The notes: generated from the sequence alone by a model not told the origin. DNA of 15,368 nt from an uncultured Lachnoanaerobaculum sp. (GCF_938015485.1 NZ_CALLVU010000150.1:1-15368); one strand, 5' to 3'; positions 6,568-15,204 are shown, counted from the first letter of the stretch. Translations and numbers: made by a program.

Positions 6568-7322
6568 ACTCTCTTACCTCTGCCAAGCATAAACTCCGCC
6601 TGACTTATTCTTTCCATAAAAGTATTTCGACTCTCATCCTCCCCTCTGTAGATTTCATGGAAGACAACTCCGTCACGAATAAATAATACTCTCTTTGCAT
6701 AGGCCGCAGCACGAAGCGAATGTGTTACAAGCAAAACCGTCTGTCCTTCTTCATTTATTTGATGAAATAAATTCAAAATCATCTCGGAAGATGTAGAATC
6801 AAGTGCCCCTGTAGGCTCATCCGCCAAAAGCAGTGCAGGTTTTGTTATAATCGCTCTGGCAATTGCCACTCTCTGTTTTTGTCCGCCTGATATTTCATAA
6901 GGGTATTTATCCAAAATTTCCTTTATACCAAGTCTGTCCTGTATCTCATCCAGTCTTTCTTTCATCAAATCCGGATTTTCATCGGACAATACCAAAGGCA
7001 GGTAAATATTTTCTCTGTTATTGAACTGATCCAAAAGGTTAAAGTCCTGAAATACAAAACCCAATTCTTTTCTTCTAAATATCGATATATCACTTGTCTT
7101 TAACATTCCTATATCCTTACCGTTTAACATTAAAGTACCTGAAGTAGCTTTATCCAATGTTGCAACAATATTTAAAAGCGTGGTCTTACCTGCTCCGGAC
7201 TCACCCATTATAGAAATAAACTCTCCCTTTTCCACAGAGAAGTTCACACCCTTTAATGCTTCAGTCGTGACATCCTTTGTTTTATACAGCTTTTTTATAT
7301 TTTTACATTCTAATATTGTCAT
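6564..7322 (-). CDS. BceA-type ABC transporter ATP-binding protein
   Basis: A complete 252-residue ABC ATPase of the MacB/LolD-like class used by peptide-resistance exporters. Walker A is GESGAGKTT (40-48), the Q-loop is FVFQDFNLL (Gln92), the signature is ISGGQ (144-148), Walker B is LLLADEP (164-170, catalytic Glu169), the D-loop is ALDS (173-176) and the H-loop is His201. It works as a dimer with the BceB permease. AAGGAGG upstream fixes the ATG at 7320-7322. It is the first gene after the 120-base gap holding the putative BceR operator, which fits regulator-controlled expression of the transporter pair. Confidence 0.93.
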   Translation of the reverse strand: MTILECKNIKKLYKTKDVTTEALKGVNFSVEKGEFISIMGESGAGKTTLLNIVATLDKATSGTLMLNGKDIGMLKTSDISIFRRKELGFVFQDFNLLDQFNNRENIYLPLVLSDENPDLMKERLDEIQDRLGIKEILDKYPYEISGGQKQRVAIARAIITKPALLLADEPTGALDSTSSEMILNLFHQINEEGQTVLLVTHSLRAAAYAKRVLFIRDGVVFHEIYRGEDESRNTFMERISQAEFMLGRGKRV

Positions 7323-7360
7323 CTCTTTCCTCCTTTATATCGCCTATTTTACATCCGCAA

Positions 7361-7390
7361 AATAAATTCTGCATTTATCTAATATGACAA
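7361..7390 (-). promoter_or_regulatory. Weak candidate promoter for bceAB
   Basis: On the minus strand TTGTCA (7390-7385, five of six matches to consensus) is followed after 18 bases by TTTATT (7366-7361, a poor -10). It starts just downstream of the BceR-like operator, as expected for an activator-dependent promoter with a weak core. No better pair is visible in the gap. Confidence 0.3.
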
Positions 7391-7392
7391 AA

Positions 7393-7430
7393 TCCGGTTT
7401 AATCTTACAATCTTGTAAGTTTAGACCGGA
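7393..7430 (-). promoter_or_regulatory. BceR-type operator (TTACA-N4-TGTAA) nested in a terminator-like stem-loop
   Basis: CTTACAA-N2-TTGTAAG (7404-7419) is a perfect palindrome containing TTACA-ATCT-TGTAA. This matches exactly the TNACA-N4-TGTAA consensus I recall for BceR-like regulators. It is flanked by TCCGGT (7393-7398) and ACCGGA (7425-7430), so the whole region folds into an interrupted 38-base hairpin. On the minus strand the hairpin is followed by TTTTG, so the transcript ending after bceS may terminate here. The site lies about 24 bases upstream of the candidate -35 of bceAB. Confidence 0.65.
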
Positions 7431-7442
7431 CTTTAAATAAAA

Positions 7443-8336
7443 TTATCTTTTTTTAAATATAAAGGAGAACTCACTGCCTACATTAAGCTCGGATTTTACT
7501 TCTATTTCAACATTTAAAATTTCAGCTATTTTCCCTACCATATAAAGTCCGAGACCGCTTGACTTTTCATTTAACCTGCCGTTAAAGCCCGAGTAGCCCC
7601 TGTCAAAGATTTTCTTTATATCACTTGAGGGAATTCCTATTCCTGTATCCTTTACGGTCAGCTTATTTGTTTTATTATCATAGAGTATAGTGATTTCACC
7701 CGACTTTGTATACTTCAGTGCATTTGAAATCACCTGTTCCAAAAGTATGGAAAGCCATTTCGTATCACTCACTATTTTAGCTTCCGTTTTTTTATAGTTT
7801 AACTTTATCTTCTTTTCAATAAAGATAATTGAGTATTTTTTTATTACACCGCTTATTATACTGTCCAAGTCCGCTTCACATATGTCCATATCCGAAGCCC
7901 TTGTTTTCAGCTTCAAATAATTCATAGCCATATTTGTATAATCTTCTATATAAAAAATCTGTTCCTTAAGTCTGTAATCGGCATCAGGCTTTCCAAGTAT
8001 CAGATTGCACACCGTGATAGGTGTCTTTATCTGATGTATCCAAAGCAGAAAATATTCTTCCAAATCATTTCTTTCTTCAATCATCTTATTTCTGAGAGCT
8101 TTATTTTCTATTTGTATATTTTCCATTTCCTGTAAGATATTCTCTTCTTTTACATAGTTCATCCACTCTTTGATAAGAAAGATAAGCATACAAAATAATA
8201 TAATTTCAAGACTCAAGATGAAATATCGCATATCAAGATTTGCAAATAAAAATACCCCTCCGAATACAAGGCATGTGCATAGAAGGGTAATAAAAATACG
8301 GTATTCACTTTTTAAAAAAGACCACAATCTGTTCAT
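7443..8336 (-). CDS. BceS-type intramembrane-sensing histidine kinase
   Basis: A 297-residue kinase. Two membrane segments (about 12-33 and 36-57) are joined by only a few residues, so there is no external sensor domain; this is the mark of intramembrane-sensing kinases that take their signal from a BceAB transporter. A short coiled region leads to the H-box WIHQIKTPI (phospho-acceptor His101). Next come the N-box EQVISNALKYT (Asn205), the G1 motif DTGIGI (Asp230) and the G2 motif SSGLGLYM (259-266). Length is within the usual 300-350 range, at the short end. It starts two bases after the response regulator stop (TAG-AT-ATG), with GAGGT as ribosome binding site, so the two form one unit. Confidence 0.92.
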   Translation of the reverse strand: MNRLWSFLKSEYRIFITLLCTCLVFGGVFLFANLDMRYFILSLEIILFCMLIFLIKEWMNYVKEENILQEMENIQIENKALRNKMIEERNDLEEYFLLWIHQIKTPITVCNLILGKPDADYRLKEQIFYIEDYTNMAMNYLKLKTRASDMDICEADLDSIISGVIKKYSIIFIEKKIKLNYKKTEAKIVSDTKWLSILLEQVISNALKYTKSGEITILYDNKTNKLTVKDTGIGIPSSDIKKIFDRGYSGFNGRLNEKSSGLGLYMVGKIAEILNVEIEVKSELNVGSEFSFIFKKR

Positions 8337-8338
8337 AT

Positions 8339-9010
8339 CTACCTCATAAGATAATATCCGATACCTTTTTTCGTCTGTATAAGATCCTTATAACCTACGG
8401 CATCAAGTTTCTTTCTAAGCCTTGCAATATTTACCGCCAAAGTATTGTCATCTATAAAATCATCTCCCTGCCAGCAGTGATTCATTATATCCTCTCTCCT
8501 TGCAATTTGACCCTTTATAGAAAACAATGCTTCAAGTATAAGCAGCTCAGTCTTTGTAAGGCCTATCTCAAAGCCTTCGCCGCTAAGCTTTGCCCTTGAA
8601 GTATCAAGACTTATTCCTTCAAATGTCATTTTATCACTTTGCATCGTGTATTCATAAGTCCTTCTTAGGATCGCCTGTATCTTTACTCTGGTCAGATTGA
8701 TATCAATAGGCTTAGTAATATAGTCATCCGCTCCGAATTGCATTGCGGATACCATATCCGGTGAATTATTGTGTGAAGAGATGAAAATAATCGGTATATT
8801 TGAGTTTTGTCTGATTTTTTGAGTCCAATAAAAACCGTTATAATACGGCAAAGTGATATCCATAAGTACAAGGTCAGACTTAAACTCATCTATCTCACCT
8901 GCCACATTGTTAAAGTCTTTTACAGACATTGTTTCATATCCCCACGCTCTCAGTTCGTCTCCCAAAAGCTCCACTATATTTTCATCATCTTCCACAATAA
9001 ATATCTTCAT
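8339..9010 (-). CDS. BceR-type OmpR-family response regulator
   Basis: A 223-residue two-domain regulator. The receiver domain (1-about 115) has the acidic pocket Glu7-Asp8-Asp9, phospho-acceptor Asp51 (LVLMDITLP), Ser77/Ser78 in IIFISSH at the switch position and Lys99 in YITKP. The C-terminal winged helix (about 128-223) has the usual recognition region NTLAVNIARLRKKL and the closing hairpin GIGYYL. It is predicted to be phosphorylated by the adjacent kinase and to activate bceAB through the palindrome at 7404-7419. The gene starts 10 bases after engB with only a weak ribosome binding site (AATAGG), so it may be read from the upstream housekeeping operon, from a promoter inside engB, or both. 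Confidence 0.92.
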   Translation of the reverse strand: MKIFIVEDDENIVELLGDELRAWGYETMSVKDFNNVAGEIDEFKSDLVLMDITLPYYNGFYWTQKIRQNSNIPIIFISSHNNSPDMVSAMQFGADDYITKPIDINLTRVKIQAILRRTYEYTMQSDKMTFEGISLDTSRAKLSGEGFEIGLTKTELLILEALFSIKGQIARREDIMNHCWQGDDFIDDNTLAVNIARLRKKLDAVGYKDLIQTKKGIGYYLMR

Positions 9011-9020
9011 TTAATTAAAC

Positions 9021-9614
9021 CTATTCTTCTCCTGCCAAAAGATTCTCGATAAAATCATATATCTCTTCTTTTCCCTGCTTGGTCTGTGATGAGAAAGGTA
9101 TAAGCACACCCTCCTTAGGCAGTCCAAGCCCGTCTCTTACGATTTTTACACATTTAGCCACCTGACTTCTTTTAAGCTTATCAAGTTTTGTAGCTATGAT
9201 TACAGGCTGATAACCGTTATGCAAAATCCAGTCATACATCTGCTTGTCATTCTTACCGGGCTCATGCCTTATATCTATCAGTAAAAAGATACATTTTATC
9301 TGCTTTGAGGTGTGAAGATACTTTTCAATCATCTTACCCCATTTAGCCTTGGTTTCAATATTGGCATTGGCATAACCGTATCCCGGCAAGTCCACAAAGT
9401 ATATTTCATCATTCACTTTGTAGTAGTTTATAGTCTGCGTCTTTCCCGGCTGACTTGATGTCCTTGCAAGCGACTTTCTGTTCATAAGCGCATTTATCAG
9501 TGACGATTTTCCTACATTTGACTTGCCTGCAAAGACTATTTCAGGCTCACTGTTTTCGGGAAACTTACTTGTTATACCGCATACAGTCTCAAGCTCTGCT
9601 TTTTTTATTATCAT
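9021..9614 (-). CDS. engB: EngB/YsxC ribosome-biogenesis GTPase
   Basis: A 197-residue TrmE-Era-EngA-type GTPase needed for assembly of the large ribosomal subunit. All G motifs are present: G1 GKSNVGKSS (30-38), G2 TQT (59-61) in SQPGKTQTINYY, G3 DLPGYG (75-80), G4 TKLD (142-145) and G5 FSSQT (174-178). Length is normal. A GTG two codons upstream (9618-9620) is also open, but GTGAGG sits at proper spacing before the ATG at 9612-9614, so ATG is preferred. Its place directly behind lon is the conserved Firmicute order. Confidence 0.95.
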   Translation of the reverse strand: MIIKKAELETVCGITSKFPENSEPEIVFAGKSNVGKSSLINALMNRKSLARTSSQPGKTQTINYYKVNDEIYFVDLPGYGYANANIETKAKWGKMIEKYLHTSKQIKCIFLLIDIRHEPGKNDKQMYDWILHNGYQPVIIATKLDKLKRSQVAKCVKIVRDGLGLPKEGVLIPFSSQTKQGKEEIYDFIENLLAGEE

Positions 9615-9621
9615 AAACACC

Positions 9622-11916
9622 TCACTTAACCAGTGCTACATCCAATACTTCTCTTATATCGCTTACATATACTATCTTAAGTCCGTCTGTAATCTCATTT
9701 GAAAGTTCCGCAATATCGGCTTCATTCTCCTTAGGCACACATACAGTCTTTACACCTGCAAGCTTTGCAGCCAAAAGCTTTTCTTTCAGACCTCCTATAG
9801 GAAGTACCCTGCCGCGAAGTGTTATCTCACCTGTCATCGCCACATCCGCTCTCACCTTCTTACCTGTGATTGCAGATATTATAGCGGTAGTCATGGTCAC
9901 ACCGGCACTCGGTCCGTCCTTAGGAACGGCACCTTCAGGTATATGCAGATGAATGTCGTTTTTTTCAAAGAAATCATCTTCTATAGCATATTCCTTTGCC
10001 ATACTTCTTACAAGACTCTTTGCAATACCTGCACTTTCCTTCATGACATCGCCCATATTTCCTGTAAGTGTAAGAGTTCCCTTGCCCGACATTATATTCA
10101 CTTCAATACTTAGAGTATCTCCGCCCACGCTTGTCCACGCAAGTCCTGTCACCACTCCGACCTTAGGCTCTTTTTCCACCTCATCATATCTGACTTTTTC
10201 TTTTCCGAGATACTTAAATACACTCTTTTCGCTGATTTTGAAGCTTTTTTTGCCCTCAAGTGATTCTCTGGCACATTTTCTGCAAATATCTCCGATTCGC
10301 CTAGAGAGGTTTCTTACTCCCGCCTCCCTGGTGTAGTTGTGTATTATCTTTCTTATCGCCTTGTCGCTGAAACTTATATGTATATCCTTAAGTCCGTTTG
10401 CCTCTATTTCCTTAGGCACCAAATACTTCTTTGCAATATGAAATTTTTCATTCTCGGTATAAGAGCTTATCTCTATGATATCCATTCTGTCAAGAAGCGG
10501 TCTCGGTATAGTATCCAAAGTGTTTGCGGTAGCTATAAATAAGACTTTAGATAAATCAAGCGGTATCTCAAGATATCTGTCTCTGAAGGTCTTGTTTTGC
10601 TCACCGTCCAGTACTTCAAGCAGCGCAGATGAAACATCTCCCTTATAATCTCTTGATGTCTTGTCTATCTCGTCCAATAAAAGCAGAGGATTTTCCACCT
10701 TTGCATTCTTTATAGCTTCCACTATTCTGCCGGGCATAGCTCCCACATAGGTTCTTCTGTGTCCTCTAATCTCAGCCTCATCGCCTACACCGCCAAGGCT
10801 TATTCTCACATACTTTCTGCCAAGCGCCTTTGCAACGCTCTTTGCAATGGAAGTCTTACCTGTTCCCGGAGGTCCCACAAGGCAGAGTATAGGTGAATTT
10901 CCCTCAGGATTTAATATCCTTACAGAAAGATATTCGAGTATTCTGTCCTTAACCTTTTCAAGTCCGTAGTGGTCCTCATCAAGGATTTTCTTTGCACGAA
11001 GTATATCATTGATATCTTCACTATCTTTTCCGAAAGGCATTTCAAAGACAGTGTCCAGATATGTTCTGATAACATTTCCTTCAGGGCCGTTGTTGGCGGA
11101 AGTATTGAGTCTTAAAATATCCTTTTTCAGTTTTTCCTTGTACTCGTCGGCCAGCTTTATATTCTCAAGCTTCTCTTCATATTCATCCGTGATATTCTCA
11201 TAGCCGCTGTTTTTTGCCATTTCATTTTGAATTACCTTAAGATGTTCTCTAAGAATATAATCCCTTTGATTTTTTGAGATATCCTTATCCACTTCAGACT
11301 TGATTCTGTCTGAAATCTCTTTTCTGTCTATGGCCTCGCTCATTATCTCCATAAGAAGCATTGATTCTTCTATAGGAGTCTTTGCGGCATTGATTATCTT
11401 TCTCTTCTCATAGTTTAAATTGAGTGCAAGTCTGAGTCCGTCCAATAACTCCGGCAAAGACTTTACAGCCAGTAAGTCGTTAAGGAAGTTCTTTCTGAAT
11501 CTCTCGTTTACATCGCTGTATCCCCTCATTGTAAGGTGGAGGCTTCTTATCATCCTGTCAAAACCTTCTTCAGATTCCACATAATCCTCCACATCGGCTT
11601 CATACTCGTTAGGGGCGATGCAATCCATTGATTTTAATTTTCCTCTTCTGACTGCCCTTACCAAAACCTCCGTTACACCGTTGTCCTTTTCATTTACACT
11701 CTCTACACTTGCAATAACACCGTTGGTCTCGGTATATGCACTGTCTTTTCTTTCATTGTCGTCATCCGATTTGAATCTTAAAAGAAACAACTCTTCATCA
11801 TTGTCATAGGCCTCAAGCTGTACCTTCAGTTTTTCTCTGTCGTCAGCTGAAAACCCTATCACTTCTCCCGGAAAGATTACCTGCCCCTTTATCAATATTG
11901 TTTTTAATCTGTTCAT
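9622..11916 (-). CDS. lon: ATP-dependent Lon protease (LonA)
   Basis: A complete 764-residue LonA. The N-terminal substrate-binding domain (about 1-200) is followed by a coiled-coil/helical region to about residue 290. The AAA+ module has Walker A GPPGTGKT (348-355), Walker B LLLLDEID (411-418) and sensor-1 Asn465. The C-terminal protease domain has the dyad Ser670 (PKDGPSAG) and Lys713 (GGLKEKL), 43 residues apart as in E. coli Lon. It degrades misfolded and selected regulatory proteins in the cytosol. AGGGAG lies just before the ATG. The gene follows clpX by 51 bases, a gap holding a stem-loop. Unlike Bacillus and many clostridia, no lonB lies between clpX and lon. Confidence 0.97.
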   Translation of the reverse strand: MNRLKTILIKGQVIFPGEVIGFSADDREKLKVQLEAYDNDEELFLLRFKSDDDNERKDSAYTETNGVIASVESVNEKDNGVTEVLVRAVRRGKLKSMDCIAPNEYEADVEDYVESEEGFDRMIRSLHLTMRGYSDVNERFRKNFLNDLLAVKSLPELLDGLRLALNLNYEKRKIINAAKTPIEESMLLMEIMSEAIDRKEISDRIKSEVDKDISKNQRDYILREHLKVIQNEMAKNSGYENITDEYEEKLENIKLADEYKEKLKKDILRLNTSANNGPEGNVIRTYLDTVFEMPFGKDSEDINDILRAKKILDEDHYGLEKVKDRILEYLSVRILNPEGNSPILCLVGPPGTGKTSIAKSVAKALGRKYVRISLGGVGDEAEIRGHRRTYVGAMPGRIVEAIKNAKVENPLLLLDEIDKTSRDYKGDVSSALLEVLDGEQNKTFRDRYLEIPLDLSKVLFIATANTLDTIPRPLLDRMDIIEISSYTENEKFHIAKKYLVPKEIEANGLKDIHISFSDKAIRKIIHNYTREAGVRNLSRRIGDICRKCARESLEGKKSFKISEKSVFKYLGKEKVRYDEVEKEPKVGVVTGLAWTSVGGDTLSIEVNIMSGKGTLTLTGNMGDVMKESAGIAKSLVRSMAKEYAIEDDFFEKNDIHLHIPEGAVPKDGPSAGVTMTTAIISAITGKKVRADVAMTGEITLRGRVLPIGGLKEKLLAAKLAGVKTVCVPKENEADIAELSNEITDGLKIVYVSDIREVLDVALVK

Positions 11917-11935
11917 TTACTCCCTATATATACAA

Positions 11936-11958
11936 TACCCCCGGTATAGCCGAGGGTA
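11936..11958 (-). other. Interrupted stem-loop between clpX and lon
   Basis: TACCC (11936-11940) pairs with GGGTA (11954-11958) and CGG (11942-11944) with CCG (11950-11952), with one mismatch and a five-base loop. On the minus strand no T-tract follows (it continues ATTGTATATA). It is therefore more likely a weak attenuator, an RNA end-protecting element or a processing site than a full terminator. Confidence 0.4.
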
Positions 11959-11967
11959 AGTAAAATT

Positions 11968-13251
11968 CTAAGCGCTTTCGCTGTTTTCATTGGTTGCTTT
12001 TATCTTTTTTGCTCTTACAGATTTATCTCTGTATACAATATCAGGCTCGCCGCCGTCTATTGTCTCCTTTGTGATGGTACAGATACCGATATTCGGGTCT
12101 GAAGGTATCTCATACATCATCTCCGTCATAACGCCTTCAAGTATGGACCTTAAACCTCTTGCACCTATTTTTCTTTCAAGTGCAAGGTTGGCCACCTCTT
12201 CTACAGCACCTTTGTCAAACTCAAGCTTAACATCGTCAAGCTCAAACAGCTTTTGATACTGCTTTGTGATGGCGTTCTTAGGCTTGGTCATTATCTGTAT
12301 AAGCGCTTCCTTGTCAAGCAAATCAAGTGACACTGTAACAGGTACACGACCTATAAACTCAGGTATAAGTCCGAACTTGGTCAAATCTCCCGGAAGTACC
12401 ATCTTGAAAAGCTCGTCTATCGACTTTGAGTTCTTCTCAACCACATCGGAATTGAATCCGATGCTTCCCTTTGAGAGTCTGTTCTCAACTATTTTTTCAA
12501 GTCCGTCAAAAGCTCCGCCACAGATAAACAATATATTGGTTGTATCTATCTGTATAAGTTCCTGCTGAGGATGCTTTCTGCCGCCCTGTGGCGGTACTGA
12601 AGCAATGCTTCCTTCAAGTATCTTAAGCAGTGCCTGCTGTACACCTTCACCCGATACGTCTCTGGTTATGGATACATTTTCAGACTTCTTTGTTATCTTA
12701 TCAATCTCATCTATATAAATAATGCCGTATTCAGCTCTCTTTACATCACCGTCGGCTGCCTGAATAAGCTTAAGAAGAATATTCTCGACATCTTCTCCGA
12801 CATAACCGGCCTCTGTAAGTGTGGTAGCGTCCGCAATCGCAAACGGAACATTCAAAATCTTTGCAAGAGTCTGTGCCAAATATGTCTTACCTGAACCTGT
12901 CGGTCCAAGCATTAAGATATTACTCTTTTGGATTTCCACCTCTGAGCTTTTCTTTGATTTAATTCTCTTATAATGATTGTATACCGCTACGGACAATACC
13001 TTCTTCGCATCATCCTGTCCGATAACATAATCATCCAAAAACTTCTTGATTTCCTTAGGTTTTAAGAGATTTATATCATTTGAAGCATCATAGTAATCAG
13101 TTACTCCGTCAAGCTCCTCTTCAAGTATCTCGGAGCATAATTCAATACATTCATCACAAATATACACTCCGTTCGGACCTGACAAAAGTCTTCTTACCTG
13201 GTCAGATGTTTTTCCACAAAATGAGCAACATATTTTGTCCTTGTTGGCCAT
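11968..13251 (-). CDS. clpX: ClpX, unfoldase subunit of the ClpXP protease
   Basis: A complete 427-residue ClpX. The N-terminal zinc-binding domain uses CSFC (Cys9, Cys12) and CDEC (Cys32, Cys35). The AAA+ core has Walker A GPTGSGKT (116-123), pore loop GYVG (149-152), Walker B IIYIDEID (177-184) and the RKH loop (225-227). The IGF loop (264-266) that docks on ClpP is present, so a working complex with the adjacent ClpP is expected. It unfolds tagged substrates and feeds them to ClpP. The start is fixed by AAGGAGG four bases before ATG. It begins nine bases after clpP stops, in the same transcript. Confidence 0.97.
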   Translation of the reverse strand: MANKDKICCSFCGKTSDQVRRLLSGPNGVYICDECIELCSEILEEELDGVTDYYDASNDINLLKPKEIKKFLDDYVIGQDDAKKVLSVAVYNHYKRIKSKKSSEVEIQKSNILMLGPTGSGKTYLAQTLAKILNVPFAIADATTLTEAGYVGEDVENILLKLIQAADGDVKRAEYGIIYIDEIDKITKKSENVSITRDVSGEGVQQALLKILEGSIASVPPQGGRKHPQQELIQIDTTNILFICGGAFDGLEKIVENRLSKGSIGFNSDVVEKNSKSIDELFKMVLPGDLTKFGLIPEFIGRVPVTVSLDLLDKEALIQIMTKPKNAITKQYQKLFELDDVKLEFDKGAVEEVANLALERKIGARGLRSILEGVMTEMMYEIPSDPNIGICTITKETIDGGEPDIVYRDKSVRAKKIKATNENSESA

Positions 13252-13260
13252 AATACCTCC

Positions 13261-13842
13261 TTAGTGGTGTTCTATAACCTTATCTATAATACCATAGTCA
13301 AGAGCCTCTTTTGCAGACATGTAATTGTCTCTTTCGGTATCTCTTTCTATGACCTCAATCGGCTGACTTGTATTCTCAGCCAAAATCTTATTCAATTTTT
13401 CTTTTGTCTTTAAAATCTGTTCTGCGACAATCTTAATCTCTGTAGCCTGTCCCTGTGCACCGCCTGAAGGCTGATGTATCATAATCTCGGCATTCGGAAG
13501 AGCGTATCTCTTGCCCTTTGTTCCGCCTGCAAGTAAGAAAGCTCCCATACTTGCAGCCATACCCATACAGATAGTGGACACATCACATTTTACATACTGC
13601 ATTGTATCATATATTGCCATACCGGCTACAACACTGCCTCCCGGGCTGTTTATATAAAGATTTATATCCTTTGTAGGGTCTTCAGACTCAAGGAAAAGAA
13701 TCTGTGCCACTACAAGACTTGCAGTAACATCATTTACCTCTTCTCCAAGGAATATTATTCTATCTTTTAATAGTCTTGAGTATATATCAAAAGCTCTCTC
13801 GCCTCTGCTTGTAGACTCAATGACTGTAGGTACTAAACTCAT
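13261..13842 (-). CDS. clpP: ClpP, proteolytic subunit
   Basis: A complete 193-residue serine peptidase with the S14 triad Ser98 (GMAASMG), His123 (MIHQP) and Asp172 (ERDN). It has the INSPGGS oxyanion-loop region (65-71) and no long propeptide. It forms tetradecameric chambers and partners with ClpX encoded next. The start ATG has TAGGAG four bases upstream. No CtsR heptad repeats are visible ahead of it, so heat-shock control by CtsR is not supported; it is probably read from the tig promoter across a 75-base gap with a stem-loop. Confidence 0.97.
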   Translation of the reverse strand: MSLVPTVIESTSRGERAFDIYSRLLKDRIIFLGEEVNDVTASLVVAQILFLESEDPTKDINLYINSPGGSVVAGMAIYDTMQYVKCDVSTICMGMAASMGAFLLAGGTKGKRYALPNAEIMIHQPSGGAQGQATEIKIVAEQILKTKEKLNKILAENTSQPIEVIERDTERDNYMSAKEALDYGIIDKVIEHH

Positions 13843-13879
13843 AAAACTCCTATCTAAATTGCAATCCTTTAATACTCCA

Positions 13880-13904
13880 ATAAGCCAGCCGAAGGCTGAC
13901 TTAT
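13880..13904 (-). other. Stem-loop between tig and clpP
   Basis: ATAAG/CTTAT and CAGCC/GGCTG form an 11-bp stem around a three-base loop. On the minus-strand RNA the single mismatch becomes a G-U pair, so the stem is continuous. No T-tract follows (TTGGAG), which argues against a strong terminator. A role in mRNA processing, stability or partial attenuation between tig and clpPX is possible. Confidence 0.45.
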
Positions 13905-13917
13905 CTTCACTAATACA

Positions 13918-15204
13918 TTATACTAATTTAGCATTTTCTACCAAAAAGTCAATTGCTTTTTGAACTGCAAGATCGTCAGACATCTGCTTTCTCTCATTCT
14001 CACCGAAGAATCCCTTAATCTTCTCAAGGTCCATCTTGTAAGAATCCGCAATCTTCTGAAGCTCTGCATTTATCTCATCTTCGCTAACCTGAATGTTCTC
14101 TTTCTTAGCTACTTCTTCAAGTACAAGTCTTGTCTTGATCTGCTTTAAAGCCTGTGGTTTGAACTGATTATTAAGGTCCGCTTTTGACATACCTGTTATC
14201 TGAAGATACTGATCAAGTGTGATACCCTGACTCTGCATTCTTCTGCCGTAGTCCGCTACAAGTCCTTCAACCTGTGCATCTACCATAGGATCCGGAATAT
14301 CCATAGTTGAAGTCTCGATAAGCTTATCAACTACAGCATTCTCATTCTCTGTTGCCGCTCTCTTTGCCTTAGCCTCTGAAAGCTGCTTTCTCAAATCTTC
14401 CTTGTACTCATCCATTGTATCAAACTCGCTGATCTCGCTTGCGAAATCATCATCAAGCTCAGGAAGCTCTTTCTTCTGAATTTCCTTCACCTTACAAGCA
14501 AATACTGCAGCCTTACCTGCAAGATCCTTCATCTGATAGTTCTCAGGGAATGTGATATTTACATCGAAGTCCTCACCTGCATTATGTCCGATTATCTGAT
14601 CCTCAAATCCCGGAATAAATGTACCTGAACCGATAACAAGCGGATAATCCTCGCCTTTACCGCCGTCAAATGCTACTCCGTCAATTTTTCCTTCAAAGTC
14701 AAGTGTGATATTGTCACCGTTTTCTACAGGTCTGCCTTCAACTGTGATAAGTCTTGCATTCTTCTCCTGCTCGCTCTTAAGTGCACTTGCGATATCGTCG
14801 TCATTTACAACTTCATCAGCCTTCTTTACTTCGATACCTTTGTACTCGCCAAGCTCTACTCCAGGTCTTACAGCAATCAATGCCTCATATACGAAATCCT
14901 CGCCCTTTTTAGCGTTCTTGATTTCTATCTGTGGTCTTGAAACTATCTCAAGCTCACTCTCTCTTGCAGCACTTGGATACGATGCATCAAGTACGAAGTC
15001 TATAGCATCCGGAATCAGGCTGTCTGCGCCGTACATTTTTTCAAAAACGTCCTGTGTAACATGTCCTTTTCTAAATCCCGGAACATTGAATCTATTTTTA
15101 TTTTTCTTAAAGGAATCAGCTATAGCCTTGTCAAATTCTTTTGCATCTACTGTGACTGTAAGCTTTGCCATATTTTTTTCTAATTTTTGTACTTCTACAC
15201 TCAT
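13918..15204 (-). CDS. tig: Trigger factor, ribosome-associated chaperone
   Basis: A 428-residue protein with all three domains. The N-terminal ribosome-binding domain has VPGFRKG (signature Gly43-Phe-Arg-Lys46). The FKBP-like prolyl-isomerase domain spans about 160-243 (NGDNITLDFEGKIDG to ACKVKEI). The C-terminal helical chaperone arms run to the end. It binds ribosomal protein L23 at the tunnel exit and shields nascent chains. The residues after GFRKG are HVT instead of the common KxP, a minor deviation. The ATG at 15202-15204 is preferred because AAGGAG lies upstream and it leaves a proper leader. The longer open frame would begin at the -35 of the promoter and so cannot be translated from that transcript. 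Confidence 0.96.
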   Translation of the reverse strand: MSVEVQKLEKNMAKLTVTVDAKEFDKAIADSFKKNKNRFNVPGFRKGHVTQDVFEKMYGADSLIPDAIDFVLDASYPSAARESELEIVSRPQIEIKNAKKGEDFVYEALIAVRPGVELGEYKGIEVKKADEVVNDDDIASALKSEQEKNARLITVEGRPVENGDNITLDFEGKIDGVAFDGGKGEDYPLVIGSGTFIPGFEDQIIGHNAGEDFDVNITFPENYQMKDLAGKAAVFACKVKEIQKKELPELDDDFASEISEFDTMDEYKEDLRKQLSEAKAKRAATENENAVVDKLIETSTMDIPDPMVDAQVEGLVADYGRRMQSQGITLDQYLQITGMSKADLNNQFKPQALKQIKTRLVLEEVAKKENIQVSEDEINAELQKIADSYKMDLEKIKGFFGENERKQMSDDLAVQKAIDFLVENAKLV

